This document shows, piece by piece, positions 54,931 through 64,000 of a stretch of 64,000 bases of DNA. The position numbers and the translations under genes were made by a program. This stretch comes from Bordetella genomosp. 4 (lineage in GTDB: Bacteria > Pseudomonadota > Gammaproteobacteria > Burkholderiales > Burkholderiaceae_B), in assembly GCF_002261185.1 (NCBI RefSeq), contig NZ_NEVQ01000013.1, forward strand, positions 620,001 to 684,000, in the 5' to 3' direction. The stretch's first letter is position 1; each line of letters starts with the position of its first letter. The notes below the pieces were generated by a model. The model had not been told where the DNA came from. It saw only the letters and a list, made by a program, of their open reading frames with translations, and made no database searches.

Positions 54931-56891
54931 AAATTCACAAAGCACTGTGGTTTGGTTTGACGTGTATTGGCATTGTGCTGGCGATGATAGGGTTCTTGAC
55001 GCCATGGCACGATCTGACGACAGGACACCTTGGATTATTGATGCTGGCCTTGATTGTGGTCGCCATCATGTTGGGCTTTCCGACGGCGTTTACGTTGATG
55101 GGCATGGGGGTGTTGTTCACCTTTCTCGCGTACTACCTGCAGAATCCGGATGCGCAGCGCTCGATTCATCAGACCCTGGATCTGATGGTGCAGCGGACCT
55201 ACGCCACGATGACCAACGATGCGTTGATCTCGGTGCCGCTGTTTGTGTTCATGGGCTATCTCGTCGAACGCGCGAACTTGATTGAAAAGCTGTTTCGTTC
55301 GATGCATCTGGCGTTAGCCAGGCTGCCCGGCGCATTGGCCGTGGCGACGCTCGCAACGTGCGCGATATTCGCGACGGCCACAGGCATCGTGGGTGCGGTG
55401 GTCACGTTGATGGGCCTGCTGGCCATGCCGGCGATGTTAAAGGCCGGCTATAGCGTTCGATTGACTGCCGGTTCGATTACTGCGGGGGGATGTCTGGGCA
55501 TTCTGCTGCCGCCCTCGGTGATGTTGATCGTGTATGGCGCGACGACAGGCGTGTCGGTCGTACAGTTGTATGCCGGAGCGTTTTTTCCGGGGCTGATGCT
55601 GGCCGGACTGTATGTACTGTACGTCATGCTCGTCGCCAAATTGCGGCCCGACATGGCGCCGCCATTGACAGCCGAAGAACGGCGCATCGCCCTGCCTGCC
55701 GACGCTGACGCATTATCGCGCCAAGGCTATACCCATGCGGTCAACGGTCTGCTGGGAACGCTGTTCAAGGGTCGCCGCAACGCCAGCGTATCGTTTGGAT
55801 TTCTGTCTCGATACACGATGTTGGCATTGACGCCATTACTGGCGTTTGTGGTGCTGACCGGGTCGGTCTATTACCTGGTGACGCAACCGCCGACGGTGTA
55901 TGAGATCCCCGATGAGTTGCGTCTGGGCAGCGGCGGTGATGATTTTGGTGGACTCGCTGAGCCTCCGATGGCAGGAGGATTGAGTGAACCGCCTGTTGAG
56001 GGAGGACTGAGCGAACCGCCAATGGAAGGTGGATTGAGTGAGCCGCCGGGCAGCGCTGCTGCAGCGCCGAATACAGCTGCCAACTCTGCCGTAGCCGGCG
56101 CCGCGCCCGCTCCATCCGACACAGGCCCCGCACGCGTCCCTGCCCCCACTGGCTATTGGATATTCTTCGGCATCTGCCTGGCCATCCTCGCAGTCTTTTA
56201 TGTGCTGCTGACGTGGGCGCGATTGGAAATCTTCAAAATGCTGATGGGGTCGTTTTTCCCCTTGGCATTGATGATCGCGGCGGTGTTGGGCTCCATCACG
56301 TTCGGACTCGCCACGCCGAGCGAAGCCGCCGCGATGGGGGCCATGGGAGGCGCATTGTTGGCACTGGCCTATCGGCGGCTCAACATGCCTGTGCTGAAAG
56401 AATCGGTCTACCTGACCGCAAAGACCAGCGCCATGGTGTGCTGGCTGTTTGTAGGGTCGTCGATCTTTTCCGCCGCGTTCGCGCTGTTGGGTGGTCAGCG
56501 CATCATCGAAGAATGGGTGCTGTCGCTGGGCCTGACGCCGATCGAGTTCATGCTGCTGGCGCAGATCATTATCTTTTTGCTGGGCTGGCCATTGGAATGG
56601 ACAGAGATCATCGTCATCTTCATGCCGATCTTTGTGCCCCTGTTGATCACATTCCAGATCGACCCGCTGTTCTTTGGCCTGCTCGTGGCGCTGAACCTGC
56701 AAACCGCATTCCTGTCGCCGCCGGTCGCCATGTCTGCGTTCTATCTAAAAGGCATCTCGCCGCCGCACGTCACCTTGAACCAGATATTCTTGGGCATGAT
56801 GCCGTTCATGGGAATCCAGGTCGTGGCGATTTTCTTGCTGTACATGTTCCCGGGCATCGGGCTTTGGTTGCCGACAGTGTTGTATCGTTGA
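54927..56891 (+). CDS. TRAP transporter large permease DctM with a repetitive insert
   Basis: This 654-residue large permease is the core of the TRAP system: it has the family features SVPLFVFMGYLVERA, GGCLGILLPPSVMLIVYGAT and TPSEAAAMGAMGGALLALAY. Typical DctM proteins have about 430 residues. Here roughly 150-200 extra residues lie between the two membrane halves: a hydrophobic segment near 295-315 followed by an acidic Pro/Gly-rich stretch with 9-residue repeats (about 342-375), then an Ala/Pro linker. The longer TakM-like permeases also have an extended middle, but the repeat is unusual. It overlaps dctQ by four bases. Confidence 0.9.
   Translation: MKIHKALWFGLTCIGIVLAMIGFLTPWHDLTTGHLGLLMLALIVVAIMLGFPTAFTLMGMGVLFTFLAYYLQNPDAQRSIHQTLDLMVQRTYATMTNDALISVPLFVFMGYLVERANLIEKLFRSMHLALARLPGALAVATLATCAIFATATGIVGAVVTLMGLLAMPAMLKAGYSVRLTAGSITAGGCLGILLPPSVMLIVYGATTGVSVVQLYAGAFFPGLMLAGLYVLYVMLVAKLRPDMAPPLTAEERRIALPADADALSRQGYTHAVNGLLGTLFKGRRNASVSFGFLSRYTMLALTPLLAFVVLTGSVYYLVTQPPTVYEIPDELRLGSGGDDFGGLAEPPMAGGLSEPPVEGGLSEPPMEGGLSEPPGSAAAAPNTAANSAVAGAAPAPSDTGPARVPAPTGYWIFFGICLAILAVFYVLLTWARLEIFKMLMGSFFPLALMIAAVLGSITFGLATPSEAAAMGAMGGALLALAYRRLNMPVLKESVYLTAKTSAMVCWLFVGSSIFSAAFALLGGQRIIEEWVLSLGLTPIEFMLLAQIIIFLLGWPLEWTEIIVIFMPIFVPLLITFQIDPLFFGLLVALNLQTAFLSPPVAMSAFYLKGISPPHVTLNQIFLGMMPFMGIQVVAIFLLYMFPGIGLWLPTVLYR
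55951..56052 (+). repeat. 27-base tandem repeat inside dctM
   Basis: Three full units start at 55951, 55978 and 56005, with a partial fourth from 56032. Each encodes nine residues close to GLSEPPMEG. Synonymous differences between units (for example CTG, TTG and CTC for the same Leu) show that it is not a very recent expansion, yet the reading frame is preserved. Confidence 0.85.
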
Positions 56892-56969
56892 AATCGAGGG
56901 GCCGATACACCCTGCCGCACATGCCGCATCATTGTGGCCCGCTTTGAACCGTAAAAGGAATCCGCTCAC

Positions 56970-57767
56970 ATGCTGCAAACGCTGGAAGTGGCCTATGGTC
57001 CGCAAACCGCCGTCATCTGGCTGGCCCGCCCTGAGGTGCGCAACGCGCTGGACTCGCGCCTCATTGCCGAGTTGACAGAGACGTTCATGACGCTCGCCGA
57101 CGACAGCGAAATACGCGCCATCGTCCTGGCGGGCCACGGCAAAGTCTTTTGCGCCGGCGCCGACCTCAACGCCATGCGCCATAGCGCCCAAGCCAGCGAA
57201 GCCGACAACCGCGCCGACGCGCTGGCCCTCGCCACACTGCTGCACACCATCTACACCTGCCCCAAACCCACCATCGCACGCGTACACGGCGCCTGCATGG
57301 CTGGCGGCCTCGGCCTGGCCACCGCCTGCGACATCGCCATCGCCGGCCGCGACACCCGTTTCGCCCTCACCGAAACCCGCCTCGGCCTCATCCCCGCCAT
57401 GATCTCGCCCTACGTCCTGCGCGCCATCGGCCCTCGCGCCGCCAGCCGCTGGTTTCTCACAGCGGAGACGTTCGATGCCGCCGAAGCCTGGCGCATCGGC
57501 CTCGTCCACGACATCTGCGAACCCGAAGAACTCGACGCCCACGTCAACGCATTACTAGGCAAACTCATGCTGGCGTCGCCCAACGCACTGAAAGAATCCA
57601 AGCGTTTGATTCATGACGTCTCTCAACATCCCATCGACGACGCCATACTGGAAAACACCGCGACCCGCTTGGCCGCGCTACGCTCATCGCCTGACGGCCA
57701 GGAGGGTATCTCTGCTTTTCTGGAAAAACGTGCGCCATCGTGGGTGCCGGACCAAGAAGCGTCCTAG
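56970..57767 (+). CDS. Enoyl-CoA hydratase/isomerase family protein
   Basis: This 265-residue crotonase-fold enzyme has the oxyanion-hole segments GKVFCAGADLNAMRHSA and VHGACMAGGLGLA, and a late TRLGLIPAMISPYV with the acid-base region. The likely role is hydration of an enoyl-CoA in fatty, branched or aromatic acid breakdown; relatives annotated as methylglutaconyl-CoA hydratase are similar in outline. AAAAGGAA lies upstream of the ATG. It follows the TRAP genes by 78 bases and could process the imported compound. Confidence 0.88.
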   Translation: MLQTLEVAYGPQTAVIWLARPEVRNALDSRLIAELTETFMTLADDSEIRAIVLAGHGKVFCAGADLNAMRHSAQASEADNRADALALATLLHTIYTCPKPTIARVHGACMAGGLGLATACDIAIAGRDTRFALTETRLGLIPAMISPYVLRAIGPRAASRWFLTAETFDAAEAWRIGLVHDICEPEELDAHVNALLGKLMLASPNALKESKRLIHDVSQHPIDDAILENTATRLAALRSSPDGQEGISAFLEKRAPSWVPDQEAS

Positions 57768-57912
57768 CCGCCAGCACATCCGTTCGCATGCAGATAGCGT
57801 CAAGCTGACGCATCATCGCCCTCTATTCGCGCCTAGATCCGTAGCGATCACACCGTGCGCGCCTCCGATCGCCCCATCGCTGCCATGCAGCCGTGGCCGG
57901 CCTTCATCGCAA

Positions 57913-58045
57913 GTCCCTGTCGGGCGCGTGTGGGTGGTGCTGGCCCGTTGAGCGGCGGGCAGTCCCCGCAGGGGACCTCGGCGCCTGGTGTTGCGCCGAG
58001 CCGCTGCGATAGGGCCGGCGCCACCCACACGCGCCCGGCAGGGAC
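57913..58045. repeat. Large imperfect inverted repeat with inner hairpins between convergent genes
   Basis: Arms of 34 bases (57913-57946 and 58012-58045) match at 31 positions, and all three differences leave G-U pairs in a plus-strand RNA. The 65-base loop holds two further perfect stems: GTCCCC-GCA-GGGGAC (57962-57976) and CTCGGCGC/GCGCCGAG (57977-58000). The whole forms a branched, very GC-rich structure. It fills much of the 315-base gap between the enoyl-CoA hydratase and ldcA, which converge, so it may act as a two-way terminator. It could also be a dispersed repeat (REP-like). Nothing else is seen in the gap. Confidence 0.7.
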
Positions 58046-58082
58046 GCATTAAGAACCCCCACCTACATCAGCACAAACAAAC

Positions 58083-60407
<2,325 letters not shown>

Positions 60408-60464
60408 GGATGCGGCAAAGAGTCGGTAATAGGCGACATTTTGCCTGATCCCGACTCTGCCGTC

Positions 60465-61031
60465 TTATTGCTGCACGGGCACAGGTGTCGCGGGTGTCCC
60501 GGCAGGCGGCGTCGTTACCGTACCCGGCGTCGTCGAACTGCCCGGCGCAGCCCCTGGGACCGTACCCGGCGCGGTGGAACTACCAGGCATGGCGCCCGAA
60601 GTCCCCGGCGTCGTACCCGTCTGAGACGGAGGCACCTGGATGACCGTTTCGCGCAGAACACCGCCGCTCTCCACGCTGCCCTTTACCGTCGAGGGTGACT
60701 GCATTTGCTGCAGGCAGTCCTGACGCTGGGGTTGAGGCAGTTTCGTGCAGCGATCGACCGAATTGTTGCTGTAATTCGCCGACTGACCGTCATCGAGCCG
60801 CTTGCGCTGGGCCTCGTCGCGCGCCGCGCCTGCCTCTTGCAGGCACACGGCCTTGCTCTGGTTGGTCTGGCCGCTGTTGCAGCGCTGCACGTCATATTCG
60901 TACTGAGACTGGATAGAGGCGGCCGTCGGTGCATCGGCCGCGTTGGCGGCAGAAATCCCTGCCATCCCGCCCAACGCGCTCAAAGTCGCAAATGCCAGGC
61001 AGCAATACCGATTGTGCATACGTAGGTTCAT
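60465..61031 (-). CDS. Secreted protein with Pro/Thr/Gly-rich C-terminus, function unknown
   Basis: This 188-residue protein has a Sec signal peptide (about 1-32, cleavage near ANA-ADA). The mature N-terminal half has four Cys (CNSGQ, VCLQ, RCTK, DCLQ) that could form two disulfides, and a QSQYEYDVQRCNSGQ pattern common in short periplasmic proteins. From about residue 125 it becomes low-complexity with repeats of PGT/PGSS. The ATG at 61031 follows AAGGAG. I do not recognise a family. It is not coupled to the mrp genes (127 bases away). Confidence 0.75.
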   Translation of the reverse strand: MNLRMHNRYCCLAFATLSALGGMAGISAANAADAPTAASIQSQYEYDVQRCNSGQTNQSKAVCLQEAGAARDEAQRKRLDDGQSANYSNNSVDRCTKLPQPQRQDCLQQMQSPSTVKGSVESGGVLRETVIQVPPSQTGTTPGTSGAMPGSSTAPGTVPGAAPGSSTTPGTVTTPPAGTPATPVPVQQ

Positions 61032-61157
61032 TTTCCGCTCCTTCAACTTGGCCAGGCTGCTACTGCGCCCGGCTCAGCTTTTACAGTACGCCAAAGCGGC
61101 AAACCAGAGGGCGTGCAGATGTTACAAACGCTAGCAGATTCGGACGATGTAACTGCC

Positions 61158-61490
61158 CTATTTCGAGTTGAACTCGCCACGGTCCCGCTGGCCGCGATAG
61201 ACCGCCGCCCGCATCAGCAACATGGCCGTCACCGGCGACGTGATAAACAGCAACAATGTGATGAGAATTTCATGAATCACGAAACGTTGCTGTATAGAGG
61301 AAAACACCAGAATCGACGCCAGCAAGACGCAGACCGCGCCCAGGGTATTGCCGAGAGTCGGCGCATGAATACGCGAGACGAAATTCTTGAACCGTAGTAA
61401 CCCGGCTGAGCCGATCAACGAAATGACGCCCCCTACGACCAGCAAGATGCTGGCCGGGATGCCCGCCCACAATGGAATCTCGAGGTTCAT
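61158..61490 (-). CDS. mrpG: Na+/H+ antiporter subunit MrpG
   Basis: This 110-residue protein has three membrane helices and the family segment LLRFKNFVSRIHAPTLGNTLG. It is a small subunit of the multi-subunit cation/proton antiporter (Mrp/Mnh/Pha). It is the last gene of the operon here, and its ATG overlaps the mrpF stop in an ATGA. Confidence 0.93.
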   Translation of the reverse strand: MNLEIPLWAGIPASILLVVGGVISLIGSAGLLRFKNFVSRIHAPTLGNTLGAVCVLLASILVFSSIQQRFVIHEILITLLLFITSPVTAMLLMRAAVYRGQRDRGEFNSK

Positions 61491-61768
61491 GGCTCGATCA
61501 CCTCGCCACGCAGCAAAAATTTGGCCATCGCGGTAGAGCCGACAAAACCGAACAAGGCGATCAGCAAGGCCACGTCAAAGTACACCGGCGTGCCTGACCG
61601 GATACCAAAGGCCAGCATGGTTAGCATGCCATTGATGTAAAACGCGTCCAACGCCAGCACGCGGTCCTGCGCGGTGGGCCCGCGCACCAGCCGCACCGTC
61701 GCACACGCCATGCCCAGGACAAAACACAACAAGGCAAAGGATGCGGCCCAGAATAGAACAAGGTTCAC
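61487..61768 (-). CDS. mrpF: Na+/H+ antiporter subunit MrpF
   Basis: This 93-residue protein has three helices and the core RLVRGPTAQDRVLALDAFYI, typical of MrpF. It starts with GTG, overlapping the mrpE stop in a GTGA. Confidence 0.93.
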   Translation of the reverse strand: MNLVLFWAASFALLCFVLGMACATVRLVRGPTAQDRVLALDAFYINGMLTMLAFGIRSGTPVYFDVALLIALFGFVGSTAMAKFLLRGEVIEP

Positions 61769-62241
61769 TGAAACACCTCAATCAGGGTACGCTCGTAGCG
61801 CTGTTTGACCAATTCGACCCAGGCTGCTTCGTTTTCCAGGTCGAGCACATGCAATGTCAGAATATTGTTGGACACATCGACCCACACGGTGCCTGGCGTA
61901 TAGGTCAGGATGCAGCCCAGCAGCGCACGGCCATGCGGGTCATGCAGATCCAGCGGGATGTGCACGAACCCCGGCGTGTACTCGCGCCGATAGGCGATGA
62001 TCAGTTTAGCGACCGCAATATTCGACCGGATGATATCGATCGCCACTCGCCGGCTCAGCCCCAGCAGCAACCATAATTTATGAGGCCGTCCGCGCAGCGG
62101 CCGCAGGCGGCTGGACGCAAAACCCAGCCATAGCGCGAGCGCCAGGCCTAATGCGATCTGCCCGGCAGAAAGCGACTCGTTGAGCAGCAGCCACAAGACG
62201 AGCAACGCCGCAGGCAGCAGGAGTTTGTACCAACGCCGCAT
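61765..62241 (-). CDS. mrpE: Na+/H+ antiporter subunit MrpE
   Basis: This 158-residue protein has two N-terminal membrane helices followed by a cytoplasmic domain. ILTYTPGTVWVDVSNNILTL is the MrpE signature. The ATG at 62241 overlaps the mrpD stop (TGATG). Confidence 0.93.
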   Translation of the reverse strand: MRRWYKLLLPAALLVLWLLLNESLSAGQIALGLALALWLGFASSRLRPLRGRPHKLWLLLGLSRRVAIDIIRSNIAVAKLIIAYRREYTPGFVHIPLDLHDPHGRALLGCILTYTPGTVWVDVSNNILTLHVLDLENEAAWVELVKQRYERTLIEVFQ

Positions 62242-63866
62242 CAATGCCCCCCCAAGGTACGCGCCGGATTGGCCGACAGTACCGCATCAATGTATAGCGC
62301 GGGTTGATCGAGCGAGCGCGCCGCATCATCCAGATAAGCCGACACCGGCCCCGCGCCCGCCGCGAGTGCGACACACAACAGGATCAACACGGCAACGGGC
62401 CCCGCCTCGAACACGCGCAGCCGCGGCGTCGTACGTTCCTCGTTACCCCAGAAAATCCGCATCCCGGCTCGCCCAAACGCCACGATGCCGGCCAACCCCG
62501 CGGCCAACACGGCGGCCACCAGAATCCAGGCATCCGCCGGCTGGGTCGAGGCATTGGCCTCGGCAACCGCCGCGGACAAGAGCGAGAACTTGGCCACAAA
62601 GCCGGACAATGGCGGTAACCCCGTCACGAGCAAGGCGCACGACACAAACGACAACCCCAGAAACGCCATCGCCGCAGGAATCGCCACACCCACCACATCG
62701 TCGGAGCGGTTCGGGCTCTCTGGATCATCCAGGTCGAACATATCCAGCGTGACCGCCAGCACATTCGCCCCGAAAGTCTGGGTGCGCTCGACCAGCTCGA
62801 CCAGCATGAAAAAGGCCCCCGTAGCCAGCACGGAGCTCAACAGATAGAACAACGCCGGCCCTGTCAGCCGCACGCCCGGCATGCCCAACGCCGTGAGCAG
62901 CGTCCCAGCGGAAAGGATCACGCAATAGCTGACGAGCTGATCCAATCGCTGGGTCGCGAGCAAACCGATCGCCCCGAAAATCAAGGTCGCCAGGCCAGCC
63001 GCAAACATCCAGTCAAGGCTGAATGCCGCCGGCGCCCCCGTGGGCAGCAATAGCGAGCCAATGCGCAGCAAGGCGTAGATGCCCACCTTGGTCATGATGG
63101 AAAACACGGCCGCTACCGGCGCACTGGCCGCGCTATAGCCGCGCACCAGCCAGAAATTCAGCGGCCAGGCACCGGCCTTGACCAGAAACGCCAGGCCCAG
63201 CACAGCCGCGCCGGCCTCGAACAACAAGCGATCACTGCCACCCAGGACGCCGGCGCGCACCGCGAGATCGGCGAGATTCAGGGTGCCCGTGACCCCATAG
63301 ATCAGCGCAATACTGATAAGCAGCAGAAACGACGCCACCAGATTGATCGCAATGTACTGCAGGCCGGCACTGACGCGCGCCACCCCCGATCCGTGCAGAA
63401 TCAGACCATACGAGGCCGCCAGCAAGACCTCGAAAAATACAAATAAGTTGAACAGGTCCCCCGTCAGGAACGCCCCATTGAGGCCCATCAACAGGAACTG
63501 GAACAGCGAATGAAAATGCACACCCAGGTGGTCCCAGCGCGCCAGGGAATAGATCAATGACGCCAAGCCCAGCACGGCCGTCAACGTCAACATGACGGCC
63601 GACAAGCGATCGACGACCAGCACGATGCCGAACGGCGCGGGCCAATCCCCGGGCAGATACACCCCTACGCCACTGGGCCAGACGCCGCCGACACCGGCTG
63701 CCAGCGCGAGCAAGGTAATCGCCGCCGCGAGCTGAGCGAGACTAGCCGCCAGCCCGATTCCCGCCCGTAAACCCCGGCGCTTGTCCGCCAGCAATAACAT
63801 TGCCGCGCCCGCAATCAGCGGGACGGCAATGGGATATATAGGCGCGTGTTGCAACCAATCGATCAA
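62241..63866 (-). CDS. mrpD: Na+/H+ antiporter subunit MrpD
   Basis: This 541-residue, about 14-helix protein is homologous to complex I subunits NuoM/NuoN. It has [20 protein letters not shown] with the key Glu and [20 protein letters not shown] with the key Lys of the proton path. Start is TTG at 63866, with AGGGAG upstream, overlapping the mrpC stop (TTGA). The C-terminal 90 residues are less conserved. Confidence 0.93.
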   Translation of the reverse strand: MIDWLQHAPIYPIAVPLIAGAAMLLLADKRRGLRAGIGLAASLAQLAAAITLLALAAGVGGVWPSGVGVYLPGDWPAPFGIVLVVDRLSAVMLTLTAVLGLASLIYSLARWDHLGVHFHSLFQFLLMGLNGAFLTGDLFNLFVFFEVLLAASYGLILHGSGVARVSAGLQYIAINLVASFLLLISIALIYGVTGTLNLADLAVRAGVLGGSDRLLFEAGAAVLGLAFLVKAGAWPLNFWLVRGYSAASAPVAAVFSIMTKVGIYALLRIGSLLLPTGAPAAFSLDWMFAAGLATLIFGAIGLLATQRLDQLVSYCVILSAGTLLTALGMPGVRLTGPALFYLLSSVLATGAFFMLVELVERTQTFGANVLAVTLDMFDLDDPESPNRSDDVVGVAIPAAMAFLGLSFVSCALLVTGLPPLSGFVAKFSLLSAAVAEANASTQPADAWILVAAVLAAGLAGIVAFGRAGMRIFWGNEERTTPRLRVFEAGPVAVLILLCVALAAGAGPVSAYLDDAARSLDQPALYIDAVLSANPARTLGGH

Positions 63867-64000
63867 GATTCCGACTCCCTGCCATCAACGTGGTCGGTGC
63901 CGGTCAACCCGCGAGAAGCCAGCAATACGACAAGAAACAATGCGGTGGTTGCGAACCCGATCACGATAGCCGTGAGCACCAATGCCTGGGGTATGGGGTC
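63863..64000 (-). CDS. mrpC: Na+/H+ antiporter subunit MrpC, partial
   Basis: Only the last 45 residues are in the window. [20 protein letters not shown] is the NuoK-like signature of MrpC. The remainder, and presumably mrpA and mrpB, lie to the right. The stop overlaps the mrpD start by four bases. Confidence 0.9.
   Translation of the reverse strand, partial: DPIPQALVLTAIVIGFATTALFLVVLLASRGLTGTDHVDGRESES

Noticed and set aside
55951-56052. Tandem repeat considered as a CRISPR array
   Set aside because: The units are contiguous without spacers and lie in frame within dctM.
55836-56702. Minus-strand open frame (288 codons) inside dctM
   Set aside because: It is rich in His, Gln and Arg, as expected opposite a GC-rich membrane protein gene, and it covers the repeat region.

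Overview
The window looks like a chromosomal segment of a betaproteobacterium close to Bordetella, Achromobacter or another Alcaligenaceae genus. The reasons are a tctC/Bug-type solute receptor, a GntR/FCD-regulated catabolic cluster, several TRAP transporter genes, a group 2 (Kps) capsule locus and an Mrp antiporter operon, all with GC-rich codon use outside the capsule core. The genus is an inference; there is no rRNA or tRNA here to fix it.

Layout. (1) 1-7.6 kb is a catabolic and uptake cluster: the end of a TRAP receptor gene, a GntR/FCD regulator, a leftward hydroxyacid dehydrogenase and carboxymuconolactone-decarboxylase-like gene, and a tightly coupled rightward operon (metallo-beta-lactamase-fold hydrolase, SDR, hydroxyacid dehydrogenase, SDR, Bug receptor). 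The rightward operon starts at a promoter whose -10 box lies inside two overlapping palindromes, a good candidate operator. (2) 7.6-13.5 kb holds a small membrane protein and a phage remnant: a GH19 endolysin and two tailspike genes with the same N-terminal adaptor, the first broken by a one-base frameshift. (3) 13.8-17.1 kb is a scar: a Hint-domain gene cut by an IS66-family element (clear inverted repeats, no matching target duplication, damaged tnpC), followed by an oppositely oriented IS66 end fragment.

(4) 17.2-51.4 kb is the surface polysaccharide region. kpsS lies at the left edge next to a divergent pgi. The export genes kpsM, kpsT, kpsE and kpsD, the precursor genes galU and ugd, and many glycosyltransferases run leftward from 46 to 21.6 kb. 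rfbBDAC-kpsC (dTDP-L-rhamnose synthesis and Kdo-linker assembly) forms a separate leftward unit. The 20-46 kb core is visibly AT-richer than its flanks, as expected for a transferred serotype cassette. The gene content predicts a lipid-anchored, ABC-exported polymer containing rhamnose and probably a hexuronic acid, with possible pyruvate and acyl substitutions. Unusual genes here include a 1029-residue fusion of a polysaccharide pyruvyl transferase and an FrhB-like iron-sulfur protein, an AlgL-like protein whose catalytic His appears to be Leu, and two accessory modules that each occur both fused to glycosyltransferases and as separate small proteins.

(5) 51.5-64 kb returns to GC-rich sequence: a glycosyltransferase, a TRAP transporter operon (TakP-like receptor, DctQ, and a DctM with a repetitive insert), an enoyl-CoA hydratase, a large imperfect inverted repeat, ldcA (with a His-rich N-terminus), tadA and a HAD phosphatase in an overlapping operon, a secreted Pro/Thr-rich protein, and mrpG-F-E-D-C running off the right edge. 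No CRISPR array, tRNA or rRNA was recognised.
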